Of a DNA stretch of 64,000 nucleotides, positions 36,365-45,263 are shown one piece after another (within the stretch, counting starts at the first letter, position 1; each line of letters opens with the position of its first letter). The stretch covers positions 248,001 through 312,000 of the forward strand of contig NZ_JAERRB010000007.1 in the NCBI RefSeq assembly GCF_016735595.1, in the 5' to 3' direction. Made by a program: the position numbers and the translations under genes. The notes below the pieces were generated by a model. The model did not search any database, was not told where the DNA came from, and saw nothing but the letters and a program-made list of their open reading frames with translations. This stretch comes from Chryseolinea lacunae (GTDB taxonomy: Bacteria; Bacteroidota; Bacteroidia; Cytophagales; Cyclobacteriaceae).

Positions 36365-37939
36365 ATGTTCGCTCGTTTCACCTGTGTTGCTTTGTTCTGT
36401 TCATGGGCGCTCTGGTCGTGCAAGCCGCCGGAAGTGAACGTGGCCACGTGGCCGCAAGGGGTAAAGTATGAAGTGTTTGTGCTCTCGTTTGCCGACGGCA
36501 ACGGCGATGGCAAAGGAGACCTGAAAGGACTAACGGCCAAGCTTGACTATCTGCAAGACCTCGGTGTGAACGGCATTTGGCTGATGCCCATCATGAACGC
36601 GCCGTCGTATCACAAGTATGATGTGATGGACTACAAAAGCATTCATGCAGACTATGGCACACCCGAAGATTTCAGAGCGTTTATCGCCGAAGCACACCGC
36701 CACGGCATCAAGGTGATCATCGACCTCATTCTGAACCACACCGGCACAGAGCATCCGTGGTTCAAAGGGGCCACGCAGGGAAAAAACAATCCCTACCGCC
36801 ACTACTACGTGTGGGCAAAGAAAGATTCGATACGCACACAGATGGCCAAGAAAACAACGTCGTTCGATTCGGACAACATCACCCAATGGCACCCCGTGAA
36901 CGGCGACACGCAGGCAGAACATTACTACGGCTATTTCTGGGCCGGCATGCCCGACCTCAACTTCGACAACCCCCGCGTGAAGCAGGAATTTATGGAGATT
37001 GGAAAATTCTGGTTGTCAGACATGCAAGTGGATGGCTTTCGCCTGGATGCAGCACGTCACATCTTTCCGACAGACAGAGCAGCCGACAACCACGCCTTCT
37101 GGCAGGAGTTCCGGCAGGCCATGCAATACCTCAAACCCGATGTCTACCTGGTGGGCGAGGTGTGGGCCGATGCAAAAGAGGTTGCTCCCTACCTGAAAGG
37201 ATTGCCGTCGCTCTTCAACTTCGACATGGGCTATGCCATCACCGACGTGGTGAATGCCGGGCGAGACACCATGAAGTTGATTGAACGCTACAAACGCATC
37301 AGCGACTATTACCGCGCGTCGACACCCGAATATACCGACGCGATCTTTTTGAAAAATCACGACCAGAATCGAATCCTGAGCGAGTTGGGTGGCGACCCCG
37401 GAAAAATGCGGGTAGCCGCAGGGATATTAATGACGTTGCCCGGCACACCCTATGTGTATTACGGCGAAGAGATTGGCATGCTGGGCAAGAAGCCCGACGA
37501 ATACATACGCGAACCTTTTGTGTGGGCTACAGACGACAAAGCGAAGGAAAATCTGCAAACATCGTGGGAACAACCCAGGTATTCGACGGCGCAAACCGTT
37601 ACACCGGCGAGCCTGCAACAAAACGATCCGGCATCGCTCTACAACGCCTACAGAAATCTTATTCACTTCAGAAATTCAAGTAAAGCCCTTACCTTCGGAA
37701 CCATCGACCCATCGGGTGTGAACGTGGCCGAAGTGGTGAGCTTCAAACGGACACACGAAGGCGAAACGGTGCTGGTGCTGCACAACGTTTCGGATGTGGA
37801 AGTAACGGTGACGCTGGAGAACAGCAACGCCGCATTCAATACGATTGTGTTCGACAGCAACGGAACAACAAAACTAAACAACGGCGAGCTGACCTTGCCG
37901 GCATATGCAACGGTAATTTTGAAACCTAAACAGGCATGA
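36365..37939 (+). CDS. GH13 alpha-amylase family lipoprotein
   Basis: A 524-residue lipoprotein (lipobox LWSC, C19). GH13 regions are complete: DLILNH, nucleophile D228 (DGFRLDAARHI), acid/base E265 (LVGEVWA), D333 (KNHDQNR). The barrel resembles oligo-1,6-glucosidase/neopullulanase and alpha-amylase members of Bacteroidota. Its stop overlaps the glgE start in an ATGA at 37936, so the two are probably translationally coupled. It and the preceding gene supply external glucan breakdown, while the next genes are cytoplasmic. Confidence 0.9.
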   Translation: MFARFTCVALFCSWALWSCKPPEVNVATWPQGVKYEVFVLSFADGNGDGKGDLKGLTAKLDYLQDLGVNGIWLMPIMNAPSYHKYDVMDYKSIHADYGTPEDFRAFIAEAHRHGIKVIIDLILNHTGTEHPWFKGATQGKNNPYRHYYVWAKKDSIRTQMAKKTTSFDSDNITQWHPVNGDTQAEHYYGYFWAGMPDLNFDNPRVKQEFMEIGKFWLSDMQVDGFRLDAARHIFPTDRAADNHAFWQEFRQAMQYLKPDVYLVGEVWADAKEVAPYLKGLPSLFNFDMGYAITDVVNAGRDTMKLIERYKRISDYYRASTPEYTDAIFLKNHDQNRILSELGGDPGKMRVAAGILMTLPGTPYVYYGEEIGMLGKKPDEYIREPFVWATDDKAKENLQTSWEQPRYSTAQTVTPASLQQNDPASLYNAYRNLIHFRNSSKALTFGTIDPSGVNVAEVVSFKRTHEGETVLVLHNVSDVEVTVTLENSNAAFNTIVFDSNGTTKLNNGELTLPAYATVILKPKQA

Positions 37940-39882
37940 TCATAACAAAAGGAAAATCGCGCGTCGTCATCGAAAATGTTCAACCCCAGGTGGATGGTGG
38001 ATTGTATCCCGCCAAGCGCACCATCGGCGAACGCGTGACGGTGACCGCCGATATATTTGGTGATGGCCACGACCACATCCGTGCCCACATGCTCTACAGA
38101 AAAGAAGGAGCAAAACAATGGAATCACCAGGAGATGACCCCGTCGTATAACGACACATGGTTTGCCTCGTTCACGGTAACCGAAAAAGGCGCCTACGAAT
38201 TCACCGTCATGGCCTGGGTCGATCACTTCGACACGTGGTATGACGGCTTCAAGAAAAAAGCGACGGCCAAGGTCGATGTGCACGTAGAACTTCAGGAAGG
38301 CGTGAACCACCTGAAGGCACTGGGTGGCGACAAGAACGATACACTTAAAGCCGCCATCGGCCAACTGCAAGGCGACTACACCGCGGCCATCCATTTCGTG
38401 CAGGGTGAAGCCTTTGGAAGGCTGGTGCACGAGCATCCCCTCATTCAACACGAAACCACCTATGACAAAACGCTTCGCGTGGTGGTGGAGCACGTCAAGG
38501 CAAACTTCAGCGCCTGGTATGAACTCTTTCCGCGGTCGGCATCGCTCGACGGCAAGCATGGCACCTTCAAGGATGTGATCAAGCTGTTGCCGCGCGTTTC
38601 GGCCATGGGCTTCGACGTGCTCTACCTGCCGCCCATTCATCCCATTGGAAAAGTGAACCGCAAGGGCAAGAACAACAACGTGCGCGCCGAACTTGGCGAA
38701 CCCGGTTCGCCCTGGGCCATCGGCAACGACGAAGGCGGACACAAAGCCGTTCACGCCGAGTTGGGAACCTTGGTCGACTATAAGAAGTTGATCGAAGAAG
38801 CAAAGAAGCTCAACATCGACATCGCACTCGATCTGGCCTTTCAATGCGCACCCGATCATCCCTATGTGAAAGAACATCCCGAATGGTTCAAGCAACGGCC
38901 GGATGGTTCGATTCAATACGCTGAAAATCCTCCCAAAAAATATCAGGACATCTATCCATTCAATTTTGAAACCGACCAGTGGATGGAATTGTGGGTGGAG
39001 CTGAAGTCGGTGATCACCTTCTGGATTGAACAGGGCGTGAAAATTTTTCGCGTTGACAATCCTCACACCAAACCCATTCCGTTCTGGGAGTGGGCCATTG
39101 CCGAAGTGAACAAGGAATATGAAGACATCATCTTTCTTGCCGAAGCATTTACCAAACCAAAAGTGATGGCGTCGCTGGGAAAGATCGGCTATACACAGAG
39201 CTACACCTATTTCACCTGGCGCGTCTACAAGTCGGAAATTATTGAATACATGAACGAGCTGGTGCACGGCCCTTCACGAAACTATTTCCGCCCGAACTTC
39301 TGGCCCAACACACCCGACATTCTGCCCTTTCACCTGCAACAACAAGGCGAAAACATTTTTATACTCCGCCTGGCTCTTGCCGCTACACTATCGTCGAACT
39401 ATGGTGTGTATGGGCCCGTGTATGAATTTTATGAGAACGTGCCGGTGCAGGGGAGGGAAGAATATCACGACTCCGAAAAATATGAAGTGAAGCACCACGA
39501 CTGGAAGAAAACCAGTCGCGCCACCGACATCATGTATATGATCAACAAAGCGCGCAAAGAAAACGCCGCATTGCAGTCTACATGGAATCTGAATTTCTGC
39601 ACCATCGAAAACGTGAACCTGCTGGCCTACATCAAAGCCACCGACGATCTGTCGAGCATCATCCTCACGGTGGTGAACCTTGATCCCAACGGGCGGCATT
39701 CGGGCTATGTGCAATTGCCCAAGAGCCTGTTGAAACTGGGCGATCGCATCAATGTGAAAGTGCACGACCTCATCACCGACGAACACTATACCTGGACGCA
39801 GGAATGGAACTATGTGGAGCTGGATCCCTACAAGTTGCCCTTCCATTTATTCAAAGTTGAAGTTCACGAATCCTATCTCTAA
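37936..39882 (+). CDS. glgE: alpha-1,4-glucan:maltose-1-phosphate maltosyltransferase
   Basis: A 648-residue GH13_3 enzyme that transfers maltosyl units from maltose-1-phosphate to an alpha-1,4-glucan. The N-terminal beta domain (RVVIENVQPQVDGG, PAKRTIGE) and helical insert are followed by the barrel with nucleophile D374 (FRVDNPHTKP), acid/base E403 (FLAEAFT) and D461 (NTPDIL). The D-E-D spacing of 29 and 58 fits characterised GlgE proteins. No signal peptide. The start codon overlaps the preceding GH13 stop by four bases and TreS-maltokinase follows after 6 bases. Confidence 0.94.
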   Translation: MIITKGKSRVVIENVQPQVDGGLYPAKRTIGERVTVTADIFGDGHDHIRAHMLYRKEGAKQWNHQEMTPSYNDTWFASFTVTEKGAYEFTVMAWVDHFDTWYDGFKKKATAKVDVHVELQEGVNHLKALGGDKNDTLKAAIGQLQGDYTAAIHFVQGEAFGRLVHEHPLIQHETTYDKTLRVVVEHVKANFSAWYELFPRSASLDGKHGTFKDVIKLLPRVSAMGFDVLYLPPIHPIGKVNRKGKNNNVRAELGEPGSPWAIGNDEGGHKAVHAELGTLVDYKKLIEEAKKLNIDIALDLAFQCAPDHPYVKEHPEWFKQRPDGSIQYAENPPKKYQDIYPFNFETDQWMELWVELKSVITFWIEQGVKIFRVDNPHTKPIPFWEWAIAEVNKEYEDIIFLAEAFTKPKVMASLGKIGYTQSYTYFTWRVYKSEIIEYMNELVHGPSRNYFRPNFWPNTPDILPFHLQQQGENIFILRLALAATLSSNYGVYGPVYEFYENVPVQGREEYHDSEKYEVKHHDWKKTSRATDIMYMINKARKENAALQSTWNLNFCTIENVNLLAYIKATDDLSSIILTVVNLDPNGRHSGYVQLPKSLLKLGDRINVKVHDLITDEHYTWTQEWNYVELDPYKLPFHLFKVEVHESYL

Positions 39883-39888
39883 AATCGC

Positions 39889-42800
39889 ATGAGCAATCCT
39901 CTCAAGAACAACGATGCGCTTTGGTTTAAAGATGCCATCATCTACGAAATCTCTGTTCGTGCCTTTTTCGACAGCAATGCCGATGGCATCGGCGACTTCC
40001 AGGGCATCATTCAAAAGCTCGACTACCTCGAAGACCTCGGCATCAACACGCTGTGGCTGCTGCCATTCTATCCATCGCCGCTGAAAGACGACGGGTTCGA
40101 CGTGATTGATCACTGCGACGTGCACCCCGACTATGGCACGCTGGCCGACTTCAAACAATTTTTGAAGGAAGCACACCGTCGCGGCATCCGGGTGATTACA
40201 GAGTTGATCCTGAACCACACATCCGACCAGCATCCCTGGTTTAAGCGCTCACGCAAGGCCAAGGCAAACTCGCGCTACCGCGACCTCTACGTGTGGAACG
40301 ACACGGCAGAAAAATACAAAGAAGCCCGTGTCATGTTCACCACCGAAGAGTCGACCAACTGGACGTGGGACTCCGAGGCCAAAGCCTACTACTGGCATCG
40401 TTTCTATCGCCACCAACCGGAGCTGAACTTCGAGAACCCCGAGGTGCAGTTGGAGATGATCAAGATTGTGGACTTCTGGATGAAGATCGGCGTGGATGGT
40501 TTCCGCCTTCCGTCTGTGCCCTTTCTCTTCGAAGAAGACGGCACCAGCTGCGAGAATCTTCCCCAGACCCACGTGTTTCTGAAACGCCTTCGGGCGCACA
40601 TCGACAAACACTATAAAAACCGCATACTCATTGCCGAAGCCAACCTCTGGCCCGAAGACGCCGCCACTTATTTTGGCGACAACGACGAGTGCCACATGAA
40701 CTTCCACTATCCGCTGATGCCACGCATGTTTCTGGCGCTGCGCACAGAAGATAGCTATCCTATCATCGACATCATTGAACAAACACCGGCAACCCCTGTG
40801 AGCAGTCAATGGGCGGTGTTTCTCCGGAACCACGACGAGCTTGGTTTGGAAATGGTGACGGAGGAAGAGAAGGATTATCTCTTCAAAGCCTACGCCAATG
40901 ACGCAAACACAAAATTCAACGTAGGCATTCGCCGCAGGCTAGCGCCACTGCTGAACAACGACCGGCGCAAGTCGGAGCTGTTGCACTCGATACTCTTCTC
41001 GCTGCCGGGTACACCGGTGCTCTACTACGGCGACGAGATTGGAATGGGCGACAACGTGTATCTGGGCGACCGCTTTGGCGTGCGCACACCCATGCAGTGG
41101 AACATGAACCTGAATGCAGGCTTCTCCACAGCAAACCCGCAGCGTCTTTATCTCCCCATCATCACCGACCCGTCATACCGCCACGAATCGGTTAACGTGG
41201 CTACGCAGGAAGAAAATCCATCGTCGTTTTTGTGGTGGATGAAAAACATCATGGCCATGCGCAAGCGCCTGAACATTTTTGGCCGCGGCGAAATGAAATT
41301 TATCGAGAGCACCAACGCCAAAGTGCTTTCGTTTGTGCGCACCTTCGAAAAAAACAGGATCATCGTGGTGGCCAACCTCTCGCAGTTCTCGCAGGCCACA
41401 ACGCTCAACCTGGGCGAATACAAAGGCTGCGACATCACCGAGGTGTTCAGTCAGAACCGTTTCATGAGTGTTGACGAAGGCGACTATTCCATCACCATCG
41501 GCCCCTATGGCTACTTCTGGTTTCAGGTGGACACTGCCGAGAAGAAAGAAAAATCGGAAGCCAGCGGTGAACTGCCATTGGTGAAAACCGAAGTGTCGTG
41601 GGAAAAACTTTTCGACAACTACAACGAAGTGCGGGTGCTGGAGCGCAAGATTCTGCCGCCGTTCATGAAGAAATGTCGCTGGTTTGGAGGCAAGGCCAAA
41701 GTGGTGAGCAAAGTGAGCATCAACAAAACCATTGCCCTGAAAGTGGAAGGCGACACACACTTCCTCACCGTGCTGGAAGTGCACTATGTGCAACGCCTGC
41801 CCGAGTTCTACTTCCTGCCGTTGACCTTCCTGCCATCCGACAGTATCCTGGAACGTGTGGAGTACACCGTGCAAAGTGTAGTGTGTCGTGCCGAAATTCA
41901 AGGCAAGGCCGGCTTCATCATGGACAGCAGCTACGACAAGGTGTTCCGCGACTTCCTGTTTGTGAGCATGGAGAAAGAAACCAAAGTGCGCGACGACGAA
42001 GGCGGAACGTTGGAATTCAATTCGAGCGTGTTTGCAAAAATCGATGTCAGCAAAGACGTTGACTCGAAGATCCTGAAGTCTGACCAGAGCAACACAGCCA
42101 TCATTTATAACGACCAGTACTTCTTCAAATTCTATCGCAAGCTGGAGAAGGAAATGAATCCCGAGCTGGAAATTGTGCGCTTCCTTTCCGAGCACACCAC
42201 CTTCCAGAATTCGCCGCGCTATGCGGGAAGCATTGAATATCACGACAGCGACAACAACGTGACGGTGTTTGGCCTGTTGCAGGAGAAAGTAGAAAACCAG
42301 GGTGAAGCGTGGACCATGTCCGTCGATTCGGTAGGACGTTTCTATGAACGTGTGATGGCCAAAGCCAAGTCGGTGAAATTGCCGAAGCTGGAAAATCGCT
42401 CGTCCATCAAGTTTGAAGAAGCACCGGAAGTGATACAGGAATTTATCGGCCGCGGATTCTACGAGCGCATCGTCCGTCTGGGACAACGCACGGCGGAGAT
42501 GCACATTGCGCTGGCATCCGATCAATCGAACCCCGCCTTTGCACCCGAAACGTTCACACCCAACTATCAGCGTTCTATGTATTCGTCGCTGCGCAAGCTG
42601 GTGCGCGATCGTTTCAACCTGTTGGAAACAACACTGTCGAAACTGCCTCCCGAAGTGCAGGACATTGCTAAAAAGGTATTGGCGCTGGAAGACAAGATAC
42701 TCGAGTGCTTCAGCGAAGTGTATCAGATAAAAATCAAAGCCATCAAAACCCGTATCCACGGCGACTTCCACATGGGGCAGGTGTTGTTCACCGGCAAAGA

Positions 42801-43227
42801 TTTTGTGATCATCGACTTTGAAGGAGAGCCCGGATTTTCGTTTAGCGAACGTCGTCTCAAGAAGAACCCGTTGAAGGATGTGGCGGGCATGATGCGTTCC
42901 ATACACTATGCCGCTTTTGGAAAAATATTGCTCAACGAAAACTACCGCGACCGCGACCTGGAGTTCCTCGAATCGTGGGCCGAGCAATGGCAGCACTATG
43001 TGGGCCGCTTCTACCTGGGCGCCTACATGGAGCGCATGGGCATGGGCACCACGCTGTCGCAGGAAGATGACGTGCTTATTCGTACCTTCCTGCTAGAGAA
43101 GGCGGTCTATGAACTGGGCTATGAGTTGAACGGCCGTCCCGACTGGACCATCATACCGCTGCGCGGAATTTATTATCACATGAAACGCTACCAGGAAGAG
43201 AAAGAAGAACGGAAGAAGAAAGGATAA
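39889..43227 (+). CDS. treS: TreS-maltokinase fusion with the TreS nucleophile replaced by proline
   Basis: A 1112-residue fusion. Residues 1-550 are a trehalose synthase (GH13_16) barrel: WFKDAIIYEISVRAF, acid/base E250 (LIAEANLW) and D316 (RNHDELGLEM) are present. The nucleophile position, normally Asp in GFRLDAVP, reads GFRLPSVP with P208; the P208-E250 spacing of 42 equals that of mycobacterial TreS. The canonical mutase reaction should therefore fail. Residues about 575-1105 are a maltokinase with CRWFGGKAK, the catalytic loop RIHGDFHMGQ and IIDFEGEP, all intact, so ATP-dependent maltose-1-phosphate formation is expected. It lies between glgE and glgB. The dead barrel may serve as a scaffold. 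Confidence 0.9.
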   Translation: MSNPLKNNDALWFKDAIIYEISVRAFFDSNADGIGDFQGIIQKLDYLEDLGINTLWLLPFYPSPLKDDGFDVIDHCDVHPDYGTLADFKQFLKEAHRRGIRVITELILNHTSDQHPWFKRSRKAKANSRYRDLYVWNDTAEKYKEARVMFTTEESTNWTWDSEAKAYYWHRFYRHQPELNFENPEVQLEMIKIVDFWMKIGVDGFRLPSVPFLFEEDGTSCENLPQTHVFLKRLRAHIDKHYKNRILIAEANLWPEDAATYFGDNDECHMNFHYPLMPRMFLALRTEDSYPIIDIIEQTPATPVSSQWAVFLRNHDELGLEMVTEEEKDYLFKAYANDANTKFNVGIRRRLAPLLNNDRRKSELLHSILFSLPGTPVLYYGDEIGMGDNVYLGDRFGVRTPMQWNMNLNAGFSTANPQRLYLPIITDPSYRHESVNVATQEENPSSFLWWMKNIMAMRKRLNIFGRGEMKFIESTNAKVLSFVRTFEKNRIIVVANLSQFSQATTLNLGEYKGCDITEVFSQNRFMSVDEGDYSITIGPYGYFWFQVDTAEKKEKSEASGELPLVKTEVSWEKLFDNYNEVRVLERKILPPFMKKCRWFGGKAKVVSKVSINKTIALKVEGDTHFLTVLEVHYVQRLPEFYFLPLTFLPSDSILERVEYTVQSVVCRAEIQGKAGFIMDSSYDKVFRDFLFVSMEKETKVRDDEGGTLEFNSSVFAKIDVSKDVDSKILKSDQSNTAIIYNDQYFFKFYRKLEKEMNPELEIVRFLSEHTTFQNSPRYAGSIEYHDSDNNVTVFGLLQEKVENQGEAWTMSVDSVGRFYERVMAKAKSVKLPKLENRSSIKFEEAPEVIQEFIGRGFYERIVRLGQRTAEMHIALASDQSNPAFAPETFTPNYQRSMYSSLRKLVRDRFNLLETTLSKLPPEVQDIAKKVLALEDKILECFSEVYQIKIKAIKTRIHGDFHMGQVLFTGKDFVIIDFEGEPGFSFSERRLKKNPLKDVAGMMRSIHYAAFGKILLNENYRDRDLEFLESWAEQWQHYVGRFYLGAYMERMGMGTTLSQEDDVLIRTFLLEKAVYELGYELNGRPDWTIIPLRGIYYHMKRYQEEKEERKKKG

Positions 43228-43260
43228 AACAACCACCACGACGTCTGAACCCAACCCATC

Positions 43261-45231
43261 ATGTCAAAAAAAACAAAGACCCCTGACCCTATACCCGCAA
43301 GCTTTTCACTGCTCACCGAGTTCGATGTGCACCTGTTTAAAACCGGCAAGCACTACAAGCTCTACGACAAGCTGGGCGCACATCGCGTCAGCCACGAAGG
43401 GCAGGAGGGAACCTACTTTGCCGTGTGGGCACCAAACGCCGTAGCCATCTCGGTCATCGGCAACTTCAACGCCTGGAAAGACGGACAACACAAATTGTTT
43501 GCACGTTGGGATGAGTCAGGCATTTGGGAAGGATTCTTCAGCGACATCAGTCACGGCGAGGCCTACAAGTATGCCATTCATTCCAACAGTGGCGAGTATC
43601 TGGAAAAGGCCGATCCCTTCGCCACGTTTGCCGAGATGCCACCCATGACGGCCAGCATTGTGTGGGCACCCAAGTTTGAGTGGAAAGACGAAACCTGGCT
43701 GAACGAACGCAAAGCCAGCGCAGGAAAACCAAAGCCTTATTCGGTCTATGAAGTTCACTATGGATCGTGGCGCCGAAAAATTGAAGAAGGCGACCGTTCG
43801 CTCACATACCCCGAGATGGCCATAGAACTGGTGAACTATGTGAAGGACATGCAATTCACACACGTTGAATTTCTGCCGTTGATGGAGCACCCGTTCTATG
43901 GCTCGTGGGGCTACCAACTGACGGGCTACTTCGCGCCAACGAGCCGCTATGGAAGCCCCGAAGATTTTATGTACCTCATTGACAGTTTTCACCGAGCCGA
44001 CATCGGCGTGTTGCTCGACTGGGTACCCTCGCATTTTCCGGGCGACGCACACGGCCTTTTCAACTTCGACGGCACACACCTCTACGAACATGCCGATCCG
44101 CGCAAAGGCTTTCACCCCGATTGGAAGAGCTATATTTTTAACTATGGCCGCAGCGAAGTGCGTTCGTTTCTCATCAGCAACGCCGTGTACTGGCTCGACA
44201 AATTTCACATCGACGGTCTGCGTGTAGACGCCGTGGCGTCGATGCTTTACCTGGACTATTCGCGCAAAGCCGGCGAGTGGATCCCCAACGATCATGGTGG
44301 CAACGAAAACATTGAAGCCATCACGTTCCTGAAAGAAATGAACGAAGTGGTGTATGCCGCTTTCCCCGACGCTGTGACCATCGCCGAAGAATCGACCTCC
44401 TGGACCGGCGTGTCGCGTCCCACCTACATTGGCGGATTGGGCTTTGGCCAGAAGTGGATGATGGGCTGGATGCACGACACGTTGCAGTATTTCAAACACG
44501 AACCCATTCACCGGAAATATCACCAGAACGAGATCACGTTCAGCATCATGTATGCGTTCACCGAAAACTTTATGCTGCCCCTGTCGCACGACGAGGTGGT
44601 GCACGGCAAGGGATCGCTCATTGGCCGCATGCCCGGCGACGAATGGCAACGGTTTGCCAACCTGCGTCTGATGTTCACCTACATGTTTGCCCACCCGGGA
44701 ACAAAGCTATTGTTCATGGGCGGCGAGTTCGCGCAATCGTCGGAATGGAATCACGAGAAAAGCCTCGACTGGCATTTACTGGCCTATGACGTGCACAAAG
44801 GAATCCAGCAATTGGTGCGCGATCTGAACCAGTTCTACCGAAACGAGCCGGCGCTCTACCAGCATCAATTCGAGCAAAAGGGATTTTCGTGGGTCGACTA
44901 CGACGATCGCGAAAACAGCGTGATGGTGTTTCAACGGCAGGGCGAAGGCAAAGAAAACGTTCTCATTATCGTTTGCAATTTCACACCCGAGACACGCCGA
45001 CACTATCGCGTAGGTGTTCCGTATCGCGGCAACTGGAAAGAAGTGTTTAATTCCGATCAGAAAAAGTATGCCGGTAGCGGAGTGCTCAACGAAGGTACAT
45101 TGCTGACTTCTCCCGTAAAATATCATGGTAGGGATTATTCGATTTCATTAACTTTACCTCCGCTGGGAATTTCTATATTGCGATTGGAGAAAGAAATTTC
45201 AGAATTTGATCTGAACGATCTGGGAACCTAG
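43261..45231 (+). CDS. glgB: 1,4-alpha-glucan branching enzyme
   Basis: A 656-residue GH13_9 enzyme that makes alpha-1,6 branches in the glucan polymer. The N-terminal CBM48 domain (VWAPNAVAISVIGNFNAW) is followed by the barrel with D323 (GLRVDAVASM), E376 (TIAEEST) and LSHDEVVHGKGS. Branching-enzyme hallmarks MLYLDYSRK and GGEFAQSSEWNH are present. It lies 33 bases after the TreS-maltokinase gene. With GlgE it completes an ADP-glucose-independent glycogen route; no glgA or glgC is in the window. Confidence 0.95.
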   Translation: MSKKTKTPDPIPASFSLLTEFDVHLFKTGKHYKLYDKLGAHRVSHEGQEGTYFAVWAPNAVAISVIGNFNAWKDGQHKLFARWDESGIWEGFFSDISHGEAYKYAIHSNSGEYLEKADPFATFAEMPPMTASIVWAPKFEWKDETWLNERKASAGKPKPYSVYEVHYGSWRRKIEEGDRSLTYPEMAIELVNYVKDMQFTHVEFLPLMEHPFYGSWGYQLTGYFAPTSRYGSPEDFMYLIDSFHRADIGVLLDWVPSHFPGDAHGLFNFDGTHLYEHADPRKGFHPDWKSYIFNYGRSEVRSFLISNAVYWLDKFHIDGLRVDAVASMLYLDYSRKAGEWIPNDHGGNENIEAITFLKEMNEVVYAAFPDAVTIAEESTSWTGVSRPTYIGGLGFGQKWMMGWMHDTLQYFKHEPIHRKYHQNEITFSIMYAFTENFMLPLSHDEVVHGKGSLIGRMPGDEWQRFANLRLMFTYMFAHPGTKLLFMGGEFAQSSEWNHEKSLDWHLLAYDVHKGIQQLVRDLNQFYRNEPALYQHQFEQKGFSWVDYDDRENSVMVFQRQGEGKENVLIIVCNFTPETRRHYRVGVPYRGNWKEVFNSDQKKYAGSGVLNEGTLLTSPVKYHGRDYSISLTLPPLGISILRLEKEISEFDLNDLGT

Positions 45232-45263
45232 CAGTCGTCCGTCTATACCAAATTTGAACCTGT

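Noticed and set aside
37663-39267. A 534-codon open frame on the minus strand opposite glgE
   Set aside because: It crosses the boundary of two conserved plus-strand genes and has no family features.
40501-40520. Sequencing error as the cause of the TreS Asp-to-Pro change
   Set aside because: Both Asp codons differ from CCG by at least two bases, the neighbouring Ala is also changed to Ser, and the frame stays open through 1112 codons.
41173-42996. A 607-codon open frame on the minus strand opposite the treS-mak gene
   Set aside because: It is the complement of a well-conserved coding region with strong third-position bias, with no recognisable protein features.
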